The notes under the pieces: generated by a model
What the model was told of the DNA's origin: nothing
Seen by the model: only the letters and a program-made list of their open reading frames with translations
Databases searched by the model: none
In this document: piece by piece, positions 7,815-16,654 of the stretch
Layout of the letters: each line of letters starts with the position of its first letter
Numbering within the stretch: position 1 is the first letter of the stretch
NCBI GenBank assembly: GCA_049583635.1
Contig: JBAUWF010000067.1
Location: 8,370-72,369 of the forward strand
Source: Dokdonella_A sp049583635
Lineage (GTDB): Bacteria > Pseudomonadota > Gammaproteobacteria > Xanthomonadales > Rhodanobacteraceae
Length of the DNA stretch: 64,000 nt
Direction of reading: 5' to 3'
Made by a program: the position numbers and the translations under genes

Positions 7815-9647
7815 TCAATGTGCTGACGCTGCCAGCGACGAACCTGTCGTTGCGGACTTCGTGCGGGGAAACAATTCGCCGCGCTGACGCAGCTGCATGG
7901 CCGCCGCAAGTTCTCTCTCGTCGGCGGGCGCGAAGCCCGGACCGACCTTGGTGTCGACGCGAATCGCCTCGGTCAATGCGAAGTAGCGGTCATGGAGGCC
8001 GGCTGCGGCGAGTAACTGACCGGGCAGAAAAAACGCGGCGCTGTCCACGCGCTTGGATGTCGGCGCCGCGGTATCGAACAACAGATACGGCACCGGTTGC
8101 GCGGTCGCCGCAAGACCATTGGCGAAACCCGCCTTGTCGTAGACCTCGGTCAGACCGGGCAGGTGATCGCCGTAGAACACCAACAGCGTGCGACGCTTGC
8201 GCGCCTGCAGCGCAGCCGCGAGACGGCCGAGCGCGCGGTCGGCGTCGGCGAGATGGTAAAGGTAATCCTGCATTTCGCGGCGTGCTCCGGGCGACAGGCC
8301 GGGGATTACCGGTTCGGCATCGCGTCGTCCGACATCGATGCCCGGACTGGCGTTGTAGGGGCCGTGGCTTTCCATGCTGATGGCGAACAGAAACTGTGGC
8401 GGCCCATTGTTGGCAAGGTGCGCGAGCATGAAGTCGACCAGAGTCGCGTCACTGACGTAGTAGCCACTGCGACGCACCGATTTGAAGTCCCCGAGGCTGT
8501 CGAATGCCGCAAAACCCATCGCGCGAAACGCGCTGGCGCGATTCCAGAATGACGGATCGTTCGGATGCACGGCCAGCGTGCGGTAGCCAGCCGCTGCGAG
8601 CGCGCGTACGAGACTCGGCAGCGGTTTGCGCGTAAGGTCGAAATACGGATACTGCACATCGGGGAAGTAACGCAGCGCGATGCCGGTCAGTACTTCGAAC
8701 TCGGTGCGGATGGTGCCGCCTCCGTAGGTCGGTACCCACAAGTTGCCGTGCTCGGCGTGCGCTGCGATACGGCGAAAATTCGGAATCACCCGGTCCGGAT
8801 TGATGCCGCGCAGGCGCGCCGGATCGAAAAACGACTCGCTTTGCAGCACCACGATATCGGGCGGTAGAGATGCCTCGCCGGCGACCGATTGGGTTTGCTC
8901 CGTGTTCGCGGACTTTTCATGGCTTGCGATCAACGCCTTTGCGGCGACGCGATCGGGCGGCGCCGTGGCGGCGGAAAACTCCCAGTGGTAACGCAGCAGG
9001 CTGGCGATTAGACCCGCGGTGCGCGCGCTGTGGGCCGGCGACCACGGCTCGAATCCGAGACGCTCGCGCGAATACAGCGACGGCCATGGCGCGCTTCCCT
9101 GCACCAGCGTTGCGAATACCACCACGGTGAGCGTGGCCACAGCGGCCCTCCACCATCCGCGCAGAGACGGCCATGGCGACTCGAACAGGACCAGCGCCGT
9201 TGCGAGTACGACCAGCAGCCAGCGCAGCACGGTCGCGCCGTCTTTCGGCAGGTAGCGCGCCAGCAACTCGCCACCCGAACCGAGTTGCCCGATCATCTGG
9301 AAATCGGCGGGCAGCAGCGGCGTCGCGAGCTGCGCATATTTGAGCCCACTGATCGCGTACAACAGCGCAAGCGCGAGCGCGCCGAACCAGGTCGAAAGCA
9401 ACGGTCGCCGGGTTGCAACGAGCAGCAATATGCTCAACAGAGCAGCCGGCAGTGCATTGAGGATCAGGAGCCCCCAATCAGTGCCGTCAGTGAACGTGTG
9501 CAGCAAAGGGCCGTCTAGTTCGCGCACCGCGTCGGTCAGCACGGCGAGCACAAGCAACAGGCAAATCAGCACGATGACGCCGGCACGCCGCGACCGGGGC
9601 ATTGCCTGCGCCCGAGCGACCTTGGCGGATTCTGACGCTGCGGTCAT
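7815..9647 (-). CDS. LTA synthase-family membrane phosphotransferase (copy 1)
   Basis: The 610-residue protein has four to five membrane segments in its first 190 residues and then a periplasmic sulfatase-fold domain. Family motifs are present in order. PDIVVLQSESFFDP carries the metal-binding Glu, and YGGGTIRTEFEVLTG carries the Thr expected to be the nucleophile. MESHGPYN and YGDHLPGL complete the metal site. Relatives include lipoteichoic acid synthases and the OpgB-type enzymes that move phosphoglycerol from phosphatidylglycerol to periplasmic glucans. In a Gram-negative cell the glucan or another envelope glycan is the likelier acceptor. The gene overlaps the upstream paralogue by four bases (ATGA), so the two are translated from one message. 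Confidence 0.88.
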   Translation of the reverse strand: MTAASESAKVARAQAMPRSRRAGVIVLICLLLVLAVLTDAVRELDGPLLHTFTDGTDWGLLILNALPAALLSILLLVATRRPLLSTWFGALALALLYAISGLKYAQLATPLLPADFQMIGQLGSGGELLARYLPKDGATVLRWLLVVLATALVLFESPWPSLRGWWRAAVATLTVVVFATLVQGSAPWPSLYSRERLGFEPWSPAHSARTAGLIASLLRYHWEFSAATAPPDRVAAKALIASHEKSANTEQTQSVAGEASLPPDIVVLQSESFFDPARLRGINPDRVIPNFRRIAAHAEHGNLWVPTYGGGTIRTEFEVLTGIALRYFPDVQYPYFDLTRKPLPSLVRALAAAGYRTLAVHPNDPSFWNRASAFRAMGFAAFDSLGDFKSVRRSGYYVSDATLVDFMLAHLANNGPPQFLFAISMESHGPYNASPGIDVGRRDAEPVIPGLSPGARREMQDYLYHLADADRALGRLAAALQARKRRTLLVFYGDHLPGLTEVYDKAGFANGLAATAQPVPYLLFDTAAPTSKRVDSAAFFLPGQLLAAAGLHDRYFALTEAIRVDTKVGPGFAPADERELAAAMQLRQRGELFPRTKSATTGSSLAASAH

Positions 9648-11512
9648 GGCTTGCGCGTCGATGACGTCGCCGCGCCGCTCAGGGTCTGGCGTACGAACGC
9701 ATCCAGCTCGCCACGCAGTTGCAGACGCGCGAGCGCGTCGATGCCGGCTTCGGTAGCGGCGTCGATCGGACTGGTGCCGAGATTGAGTTCGTTACGCAGG
9801 GTATCCATTATCGTGAAATAGGTCGCATCGCCAATGCCGGCGGCATCGAGCAGAAGCGTCGGCAGCAGCCAACTGTCGGTGTTCAGGGCATGCGGTTCGG
9901 GATGGGCCGTGTCGAACAGCAACCACGGTACCGGCTCGCTTTTCGCGTCCTTGCCGTCTTTGAATCCGAGCTGGAAGTATACCGGCGCGAGCGATGGCAG
10001 ATGATCGCCGTAGAACAACAGCAATGTGCGCCGCTTGCGTTGACCCAGGGCACGGGCGAGCCGACCGAGTTGATCATCGGCATCGTCGAGCAGATAGAGA
10101 TAGTTGCCGAACCACAAGCGTCCACCCGCGTCGAGCTTGTCCGGCATCGGCAATGCGGCCAGACGCGTCGGGTCGAGTCCGGGCCGCCAGTCGAACGGGC
10201 CATGGTTCTCCATGCTGATTGCGAACAGGAATTTCGGTGCCGCGCTCGAGTTTGCACCGTCGCCATCGAGTTCGGCCAGGACGCGGTCGGTCAAGGCCGC
10301 ATCGCCGATGAACAGGCCAACCACGCTGTCCGGCGAAAACGTCGAATTGTCGATGAAGCGATCGAAACCGAGTGCCGGAAATGCGCGTGCCCGATTCCAG
10401 AACGCCGCCGAATTCGGATGAATCGCGATGCTGTGGTAACCGTGTGCGTCGAGTACCTGCACCAGCCCGGGCAGCCGGTTGCGGTTGAGTTCGAGCCACG
10501 GGTACTGGATGCCCCCCAGGCTGGCGAGCGGTGCGCCGGTCAACACTTCGAACTCGGTGCGGATGGTACCGCCGCCGAAGGTCGGCACGTGCATATTGCC
10601 GCTGGTCGCACTGTTGGCCAGTTGATGGAAATTGCGCAGCCAGCGACCTTCGGGCACGTCGCGCAGCCGCGCCGGATCGAATAGCGACTCGCTTTGCAAC
10701 ACGATGATATCGGGCAGCTCGGCCGCGCCACCGGCGTCGGCCAGGCGCGTGCGCAAAGCGTTGGCGTGGGCCAGCAGCAGTGCCGCCGCGGCTTTGCGGT
10801 CCGCGGGCGGAATGTCGCCGCCGGCGAACTGCCACTGATACAGCAGCAAGGTGCCGATCAGCCCAACGTGGTTCGAACTTTCCTTGAGTGCCCACGGATG
10901 GAAGTCGAGCCGGTCAGCATTGTAGAGGCTCGGCCACGGTACGCTGCCAGCGATCAGCGTGCCGCCAACGAGCAATGCTGCGAGTGCGAGCAGCCAACGT
11001 CGCCAACCACGCAGTACAACCAGTGCCTTCTCGCGGAACAGCGCGATGGTGAATCCAAGTCCGAGCAGGAGCTCGACGATTTGCAGGAGTCCGACATGCA
11101 GGTATTGGCTGAGCAGATGCACCGCTGGTCCGGTGTCGCCGAGCAGACGCAGATCGGCCGGCAGCAGCGGTGTTCCGAGATAGCGCAGCTTCTGCGCATC
11201 GGCCGCGTACAGCGCACCGACGATCAGGACGCTGAACCAGATTGCGAGCAGCACGCGCCGGGTCAAGGCCAGCATCAGCAGAAACAGGATCAGCGCCGGC
11301 AGCACGTTGAGCGCGATCAGGCCAAGCAGTTCGGCGTTCCATACGGTGGCTTCGCGATGCCACGCAGGGTCGAGCCAACCGATCAGAACACCGAGCAGCA
11401 ACGTGGCCGCGAAGATGCCGAGGCCGATGCGCAAGGCATCGCTTCGCCCGGTGCCTGCGGCTTCTTGTCTGTGGTCAGGGTTCATCAAGGGGCGTGACGA
11501 TGCCATGTTCAC
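9644..11512 (-). CDS. LTA synthase-family membrane phosphotransferase (copy 2)
   Basis: A 622-residue paralogue of the next gene with the same layout: N-terminal membrane helices to about residue 190, then the sulfatase-fold catalytic domain. Its motifs are DIIVLQSESLFDP, FGGGTIRTEFEVLTG, MENHGPFDW and YGDHLPSL, so all predicted metal ligands and the Thr nucleophile are kept and both copies should be active. A GTG at 11512 gives the longest form, but ATGs at 11506 and 11485 are also possible, and none has a strong ribosome site. The pair probably modifies the same or related periplasmic or outer-membrane glycans with phospholipid-derived head groups. The acceptor cannot be told from sequence. 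Confidence 0.87.
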   Translation of the reverse strand: MNMASSRPLMNPDHRQEAAGTGRSDALRIGLGIFAATLLLGVLIGWLDPAWHREATVWNAELLGLIALNVLPALILFLLMLALTRRVLLAIWFSVLIVGALYAADAQKLRYLGTPLLPADLRLLGDTGPAVHLLSQYLHVGLLQIVELLLGLGFTIALFREKALVVLRGWRRWLLALAALLVGGTLIAGSVPWPSLYNADRLDFHPWALKESSNHVGLIGTLLLYQWQFAGGDIPPADRKAAAALLLAHANALRTRLADAGGAAELPDIIVLQSESLFDPARLRDVPEGRWLRNFHQLANSATSGNMHVPTFGGGTIRTEFEVLTGAPLASLGGIQYPWLELNRNRLPGLVQVLDAHGYHSIAIHPNSAAFWNRARAFPALGFDRFIDNSTFSPDSVVGLFIGDAALTDRVLAELDGDGANSSAAPKFLFAISMENHGPFDWRPGLDPTRLAALPMPDKLDAGGRLWFGNYLYLLDDADDQLGRLARALGQRKRRTLLLFYGDHLPSLAPVYFQLGFKDGKDAKSEPVPWLLFDTAHPEPHALNTDSWLLPTLLLDAAGIGDATYFTIMDTLRNELNLGTSPIDAATEAGIDALARLQLRGELDAFVRQTLSGAATSSTRKP

Positions 11513-11822
11513 GCGGATCTTGCCTGAATGGCGATGGGGTGAGAGGTCACAGATTGGAAGCCGGGGAGTGAGAGGTATCCAGTCAGAGATCGGTTGAGTG
11601 AGGCGTGAACCGTGATCAGCGTGCGCCTGACTGCAAAGGCTGCGACAGTTTGATGAGGATGCTCGCGCGGGGCGCTATCAGCGCACCAGTTCGCAGTGTT
11701 TCCCGGCGCGACCAACAACGTCCACCTCGCGTGCTCCAGATCTGGGCAGCCGCCAGGCGGAATCTCGCTCGCACGGGGCCGGTCCGATTCCCCGCCGGCG
11801 GCTGCTCTGTTGTAATCGCGCC
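11513..11822. other. 310-base divergent intergenic region before glnE
   Basis: No coding sequence is supported here. It separates the divergent LTA-synthase-family gene pair and glnE, so it should hold promoters for both. A GTGAGAGGT word occurs twice within about 35 bases near 11540-11575. A TGTAAT hexamer at 11811-11816 ends only six bases before the glnE ATG; if it is a -10 box, the glnE message would be nearly leaderless. No convincing -35 box is seen. Confidence 0.4.
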
Positions 11823-14714
11823 ATGAGCACGCCGCCGACACTGCCACGAGCCCTGCTGCGCCTGCTCGATGAGCGCCTCGCGCGACTGGACAGCGCGTGT
11901 CGCCAAGCTGGCGTTCCGTTCCACGACGACGCCGGTGTCAACGAGCGTCTGCAACGCGTGTTGCTGGCGAGCGATTTCGCCTATACCTGTTTTCTCAACG
12001 ATCCACTGCTGCTCGGGCCGGATCTGGTGCGCCTCATGGGCGATCCGCGCCATGCCGACGCACGCGCAGGCGCGCTGGCAACCGCGGGCGGCGAAGATAC
12101 GTTTCGCGCGGAATTGCATCGATTTCGCACGCGCGAGGCGATCCGGCTGATCTGGCGAGACGTCAATGGCCTGGATCGTGTCGAGGGAACGCTGGCAGGC
12201 GCTTCGGTTCTGGCCGAAAGTTGCCTTGCCGCGACGCTTGGCCAGGTTGAGACGCAGGTTGCGGCTCGTCATGGGCTTGTGCGTTCCGATGCCGGCGCGG
12301 TTCAACGACTGGTCGTGCTCGGGCTGGGCAAGCTCGGCGGCGGGGAGCTGAATTTTTCGTCGGATATCGATCTCGTGTTTGCCTATCCGGAGAACGGCCG
12401 CAGCGATGGTGAGCGCACGCTCGAAGCGGAACCCTATTTCACGCGAGTGGGCCGGCAACTGGTGACGTTGCTGGCCGAACGTAGCGCCGACGGCTACGCC
12501 TATCGCGTCGATCTCAGGCTGCGCCCTTTCGGCAAGGCCGGGAGACTGGTGCTGTCGTTCGCGGCGATGGAGCTCTACTACCAGCGCGAAGGCCGCGACT
12601 GGGAGCGCTACGCATGGATCAAGGCGCGCCCGGTGGCGGGCGATCGCGCAGCCGGCGCGCGCCTGCTGGAGACTCTGCGTCCGTTCGTGTTTCGCCGTTA
12701 TCTCGATTACAACGCCTTTGCCGGGCTGCGCGAAATGAAATCCCTGATTGACGCCCAAGTCGCGCGCAAGGACATGTCCGACCATATCAAGCTCGGTCCC
12801 GGCGGTATCCGCGAGATCGAGTTTATCGTGCAGCTGGTGCAGATGATCCGCGGCGGGCGCGAACCGGCGCTGCGCGTGCGCGGTTTGCTGCCGGCGCTGA
12901 CCATCTGCGAACAGCGTGGCTACATTCCATCCGCTGCGGCGCGCGCGTTGCGCGAGGCGTATCGATTCCTGCGGCGTCTGGAAAACCGCTTGCAGATGTT
13001 CGACGACCAACAGACCCACGAGTTGCCGGTCGTTGCGGATGTGCGGGAGCGCATCGCTCTTGCGCTGGATTATACCGACTGGTCCATGCTCGCCCGGGAT
13101 CTCGATGTACATCGGGCGCGCGTTGCCGAGGAATTCGCCGCGCTGATGACTCCGGCCGCGCGCGCGCACGTTGCGCAAAGCGAAACACCGTGGCCGGCCT
13201 TGTGGCGGCGGCTGTCCAATGACGGCGTGCATGCGCCGGATCTGGTTGCGGCCGGTTTCGATCCTCCCGACGACGTCGTTGCCGCCTTGCAAGGCTTGCT
13301 CGCAAGCCAGGCGCTGGCGGCGATGTCGGCGCGTTCGCGCACGCGTCTGGACCGTGTGTTGCCGGCCTTGATGGCCGCGGCGGCCGGCAGCGTTGCTCCG
13401 TCGGCCTGTCTGGTGCGCCTGCTCGGACTGGTGCAGGCGGTGGCGCGACGCGGTGTGTACTTGACCCTGCTGGACGAGCAACCCGCCGCGCTCAGACGGG
13501 TGACCGAGGTGTTCGCTCACAGCGCGTTTCTTGCCGAACACGTCACCCGGCATCCGCTGTTGCTTGACGAGCTGTTCGCCAATCGCTTCGATGGCGCCGA
13601 GCCGGAGCGTGCCGATATCGGCGCCGAAATAGCACGCCGACTTGAAGCATTGCATTCACTCGATCCCGAAGCCGAGATGCTCATCATCCAGGAGGAACGA
13701 TTGGCCGCTTTGTTCCGCATCGGCCTGGCGTTCCTCGGGCGGCGTCTCGATGCGGCGGCCTGCGCGCGCGCACTGACCGAGGTGGCGGATGCGGTCATCG
13801 TCGCCGTGCTTGCCATTGCGGAGCGCGACCTGTTGTCGAGTCACGGACGTCTGGAGGGCTATCTTGGGGATGGCGCCGGTCTTGCGGTCATCGGCTACGG
13901 CAGCTTCGGTGGTCGCGAGCTGGGTTTCAGTTCCGACCTCGATCTCGTTTTCATCTACGACGGCGCGCTGGCGAGCGCCGAATCGGACGGTGGCAAGTCG
14001 CTCGACGGCACGCGTTACTATGCGCGCCTCGCGCAGCGCGTCATTCATCTGTTGACGCTGCCGACCCACGCCGGCAAGCCGTACGAGATCGATCTGCGGC
14101 TGCGGCCAGAGGGCGGCGTCGGACTGCTGGTCACCGCGCTCGATGCCTACACAGCCTACCAGCGCGATCGTGCGCGCACTTGGGAGCATCAGGCGCTGGT
14201 GCGCGCACGCGCCGTAGCCGGTGACGGCACCATCGCACGCCGCTTCAGCGACTCCCGTGCGGAACTGCTGAGCGTGCGACGTGACGCCCCCCCCCTGTGC
14301 GCCGAGATCGTCGCGATGCGCGCGCGCTGGCGCGAAGAGCGCGATCGCAGCAACGCAGCGTTGCTTGATCTCAAGCACGGTGGCGGCGCGCTGGTCGATA
14401 TCGAATTCCTGCTGCAGGCACTCGTGCTGGTGTACGCGTGCGACTTTCCGGCCCTGCTCGACAACGGCGACAACGCTGCGTTGATTGCAGCGGCCGCGAA
14501 ACTCGGAGTGCTGACCGATGTACAAGCCGCGGATCTCGCGCGTGCGCACGCGCTGCTGCTTGATCGCGCGCTCGGCTGCACGCTCGACGCGCGCTCGCGT
14601 GTGGTGCCGCGCACGGCGGAACTCGACCGCGAGACTCAGGCAGTGCTGAGCATCGCGCGCGCACATGGACTCGATTTCAATGGTTCCCCTCGTCTGCCGA
14701 CGAGTAATCGTTGA
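11823..14714 (+). CDS. glnE: Bifunctional glutamine synthetase adenylyltransferase/adenylyl-removing enzyme
   Basis: GlnE adds and removes AMP on glutamine synthetase in response to the PII protein and glutamine, tuning ammonia assimilation. The 963-residue length is normal. Both nucleotidyltransferase domains carry their signatures: GLGKLGGGELNFSSDIDLVF from about residue 167 (deadenylylation half) and GYGSFGGRELGFSSDLDLVF from about residue 690 (adenylylation half). The Asp-x-Asp metal pair is present in each. The helical regulatory region lies between them. The gene stands alone, divergent from the LTA-synthase pair and convergent with the ELM1-family gene. A stable 679-codon frame on the opposite strand is a GC-rich shadow. 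Confidence 0.97.
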   Translation: MSTPPTLPRALLRLLDERLARLDSACRQAGVPFHDDAGVNERLQRVLLASDFAYTCFLNDPLLLGPDLVRLMGDPRHADARAGALATAGGEDTFRAELHRFRTREAIRLIWRDVNGLDRVEGTLAGASVLAESCLAATLGQVETQVAARHGLVRSDAGAVQRLVVLGLGKLGGGELNFSSDIDLVFAYPENGRSDGERTLEAEPYFTRVGRQLVTLLAERSADGYAYRVDLRLRPFGKAGRLVLSFAAMELYYQREGRDWERYAWIKARPVAGDRAAGARLLETLRPFVFRRYLDYNAFAGLREMKSLIDAQVARKDMSDHIKLGPGGIREIEFIVQLVQMIRGGREPALRVRGLLPALTICEQRGYIPSAAARALREAYRFLRRLENRLQMFDDQQTHELPVVADVRERIALALDYTDWSMLARDLDVHRARVAEEFAALMTPAARAHVAQSETPWPALWRRLSNDGVHAPDLVAAGFDPPDDVVAALQGLLASQALAAMSARSRTRLDRVLPALMAAAAGSVAPSACLVRLLGLVQAVARRGVYLTLLDEQPAALRRVTEVFAHSAFLAEHVTRHPLLLDELFANRFDGAEPERADIGAEIARRLEALHSLDPEAEMLIIQEERLAALFRIGLAFLGRRLDAAACARALTEVADAVIVAVLAIAERDLLSSHGRLEGYLGDGAGLAVIGYGSFGGRELGFSSDLDLVFIYDGALASAESDGGKSLDGTRYYARLAQRVIHLLTLPTHAGKPYEIDLRLRPEGGVGLLVTALDAYTAYQRDRARTWEHQALVRARAVAGDGTIARRFSDSRAELLSVRRDAPPLCAEIVAMRARWREERDRSNAALLDLKHGGGALVDIEFLLQALVLVYACDFPALLDNGDNAALIAAAAKLGVLTDVQAADLARAHALLLDRALGCTLDARSRVVPRTAELDRETQAVLSIARAHGLDFNGSPRLPTSNR

Positions 14715-14808
14715 AGTCGGAGCCCTCTATCTTTCCGCTCGGGTCTGCGCTCAAAGCGGGACAGGGTTTGGGCGACGTATGCCAAGAGTCTCCTGCGGGT
14801 CTCTGGCG

Positions 14809-15801
14809 CTAATGCGCTCGGCTCGCTTGAGCGTCGACAAATGCACGCCAGCGCTCGCGCACCAGTTCGGCCACTGCGGCGGTTTCGGCGAGCGGCAACG
14901 GCAGTGCGGAGGGACTTGCATCGTCGATGCGTCTCAGATGGCCGCTTGCGGCAAGTTCGGCGTGGAATGCCGCGAGCTTACCGCGGACTGGACGCGGCGC
15001 GAACGTATACACCGGCTTGCCGGTCGCGCACGCTTCCGAGATCAGGTTGACCGAGTCGGGGGTTACGATGATGCGGTCCGCCCATGCAATAAAGCCCGCA
15101 TACGGATTCTCGCCGTTCGCGGAACCGGCCCAGAACGCACCGGGAAACGCGGCGAAGGCGGTGCGCAGGCGATCACTCATGCGCTGCGGCGTGCGGCGCG
15201 AAGTGGTGACGAGAAAGCTGCCGCCATCGGTCCCATGCCATGCGGCCATGCGCGCAAGCAGAGCATCGAAGTACGCATCGTCCAGGCGTTGCGCACGATT
15301 GCTTGCGCCGATCAGCACCGCGCGTCGCGGCGCCGGCAATGCGGCCAGGTTCGCAAAGCGGGTTCTTCCGGCGACGAGCCAGTCGGGATCGATCGGGTTG
15401 AGTGCGCCGATAGTGGTGATGACGTTGGCTGCGCGAAGTGCATCGTGGCGCGGGGCAATGACGATGTCGAAATGCGCCGGGTCGATGCGCGGATCGAGAA
15501 TCTGGACCGTGAAGCAGCGCGCTTGGCTCTCTTCACGCAACACGCGCGTCAATAACGCGGCCTGACGGCCACAGCCGATGGCGAGCGCGGGCACTGATGC
15601 AGGCAGCCGGTTGCCTTGCGTTGTCCGCATCACATTGCGCGCACCCGCAACGAAGCGAGGCGCGAGCCAGCGCCATGGGGCGCGTATGCGGATGTCGAGC
15701 AAACGCGGCTCGATCTTCATTGCGCGAGCGAGCGCCCGCACCTGACGCGCGTTGCCTGCGCTGCCGTCGCTGATGGCCCAGCAGTCCTGCGGATCGTTCA
15801 T
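14809..15801 (-). CDS. ELM1-family (mitochondrial fission ELM1-like) protein
   Basis: The 330-residue product matches the bacterial ELM1 family. It has an N-terminal WAISDGSAGNARQVRALA motif, a central IGASNRAQRLDD segment, and a C-terminal ADRIIVTPDSVNLISEACATGKPVY motif like the donor-binding end of GT-B glycosyltransferases. The ATG at 15801 is chosen because the family motif begins right after it; the upstream extension to 15993 looks non-coding. In bacteria these proteins are usually encoded among lipopolysaccharide genes and are suspected envelope glycosyltransferases, but the substrate is unknown. The location here, just before LPS-core genes, fits that view. Confidence 0.82.
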   Translation of the reverse strand: MNDPQDCWAISDGSAGNARQVRALARAMKIEPRLLDIRIRAPWRWLAPRFVAGARNVMRTTQGNRLPASVPALAIGCGRQAALLTRVLREESQARCFTVQILDPRIDPAHFDIVIAPRHDALRAANVITTIGALNPIDPDWLVAGRTRFANLAALPAPRRAVLIGASNRAQRLDDAYFDALLARMAAWHGTDGGSFLVTTSRRTPQRMSDRLRTAFAAFPGAFWAGSANGENPYAGFIAWADRIIVTPDSVNLISEACATGKPVYTFAPRPVRGKLAAFHAELAASGHLRRIDDASPSALPLPLAETAAVAELVRERWRAFVDAQASRAH

Positions 15802-15961
15802 GCGGCAGACATCGGCTGTGTGGAAAGCAGTGAGGGCATCGACTGGCGCGCCGGATTGCAGGGGTGTATTGATTGTGCCGTGTTTTGCCCCACATCGTTG
15901 CAAGTAATCGCCGACGCTTTCGACCAAGCCCTCAACCGCTCTCAACCGGAGACAGCCCACC

Positions 15962-16549
15962 ATGATTCGAAGCCTCGCGTTCGGAATGCTCACATTGGCC
16001 AGCGCTTCTGTACTCGCTGCACCTGAAACCTATACGCTCGATCCGAACCATACGCAGACCTTGTTCACCTGGAACCACTTCGGATTCTCCAATCCGACCG
16101 CGAATTTCAATCAGGTCAACGGCACGCTGGTGTTCGACGCGGCCGATCCGGCCAAGTCCTCGGTGGACGTGACCATTCCGGTGGCAAGCATCGATACGCA
16201 CGTGCCCGCGCTGGACGAACACTTGAAGCAGGCCGATTTCTTCGACGCCGTGAAGTATCCGACCATCACGTTCAAGAGCACACACGTGGAGCCCGGCAAC
16301 AAGCCGGACACCTTCAAGGTGACCGGTAACCTGACGGTGCATGGGGTGACCAAGCCGGTCATCCTGCTGGCGACCTTGAACAAGCGCGGCGAGCACGCGA
16401 TGCGCAAGGCGCCCGCGATCGGCTTCGACGCGACGACCACGCTCAAGCGCAGCGATTTCGGTCTCGGTGCCTATGTGCCGGCAGTCAGCGACGCGGTCCA
16501 TGTGCATGTCACGACCGAGGCGATCGACACTGCAGCTGCGAAAAAATGA
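15962..16549 (+). CDS. YceI-family periplasmic lipocalin-like protein
   Basis: The 195-residue protein has a cleavable signal peptide ending near ASVLAA, then the YceI fold. It carries YTLDPNHTQTLFTWNHFGFS at the start, the VPALDEHLKQADFFD segment, and a C-terminal KRSDFGLGAYVPAVSDAV motif. YceI proteins are beta-barrels that bind isoprenoid or polyprenoid lipids in the periplasm; their physiological role is often linked to stress. GGAG lies ten bases before the ATG. A terminator-like hairpin follows at 16567. It is divergent from the ELM1-family gene. Confidence 0.92.
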   Translation: MIRSLAFGMLTLASASVLAAPETYTLDPNHTQTLFTWNHFGFSNPTANFNQVNGTLVFDAADPAKSSVDVTIPVASIDTHVPALDEHLKQADFFDAVKYPTITFKSTHVEPGNKPDTFKVTGNLTVHGVTKPVILLATLNKRGEHAMRKAPAIGFDATTTLKRSDFGLGAYVPAVSDAVHVHVTTEAIDTAAAKK

Positions 16550-16566
16550 GCGCGAACCTTGCTGGC

Positions 16567-16600
16567 AGCTTCTTCCGCTGGCGGGGAGAAGCTCTTTCGA
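16567..16600 (+). terminator. Putative intrinsic terminator after yceI
   Basis: AGCTTCTTCC at 16567-16576 can pair with GGGAGAAGCT at 16584-16593, giving a ten-base stem with one G-T pair and a seven-base loop. The short pyrimidine run CTTTCG follows. The T tract is weak, and the stem could serve the convergent Yip1-family gene as well. Confidence 0.5.
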
Positions 16601-16654
16601 CGGAAAAGCTGATCAGCGTTTGCGGTCCGGATCGAACAGGGTGCCCATAGCGTC

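Noticed and set aside
11616..13655. 679-codon open frame opposite glnE
   Set aside because: It has no recognisable domain, no ribosome site and mirrors the codon pattern of glnE; long antisense frames are common in GC-rich genes.
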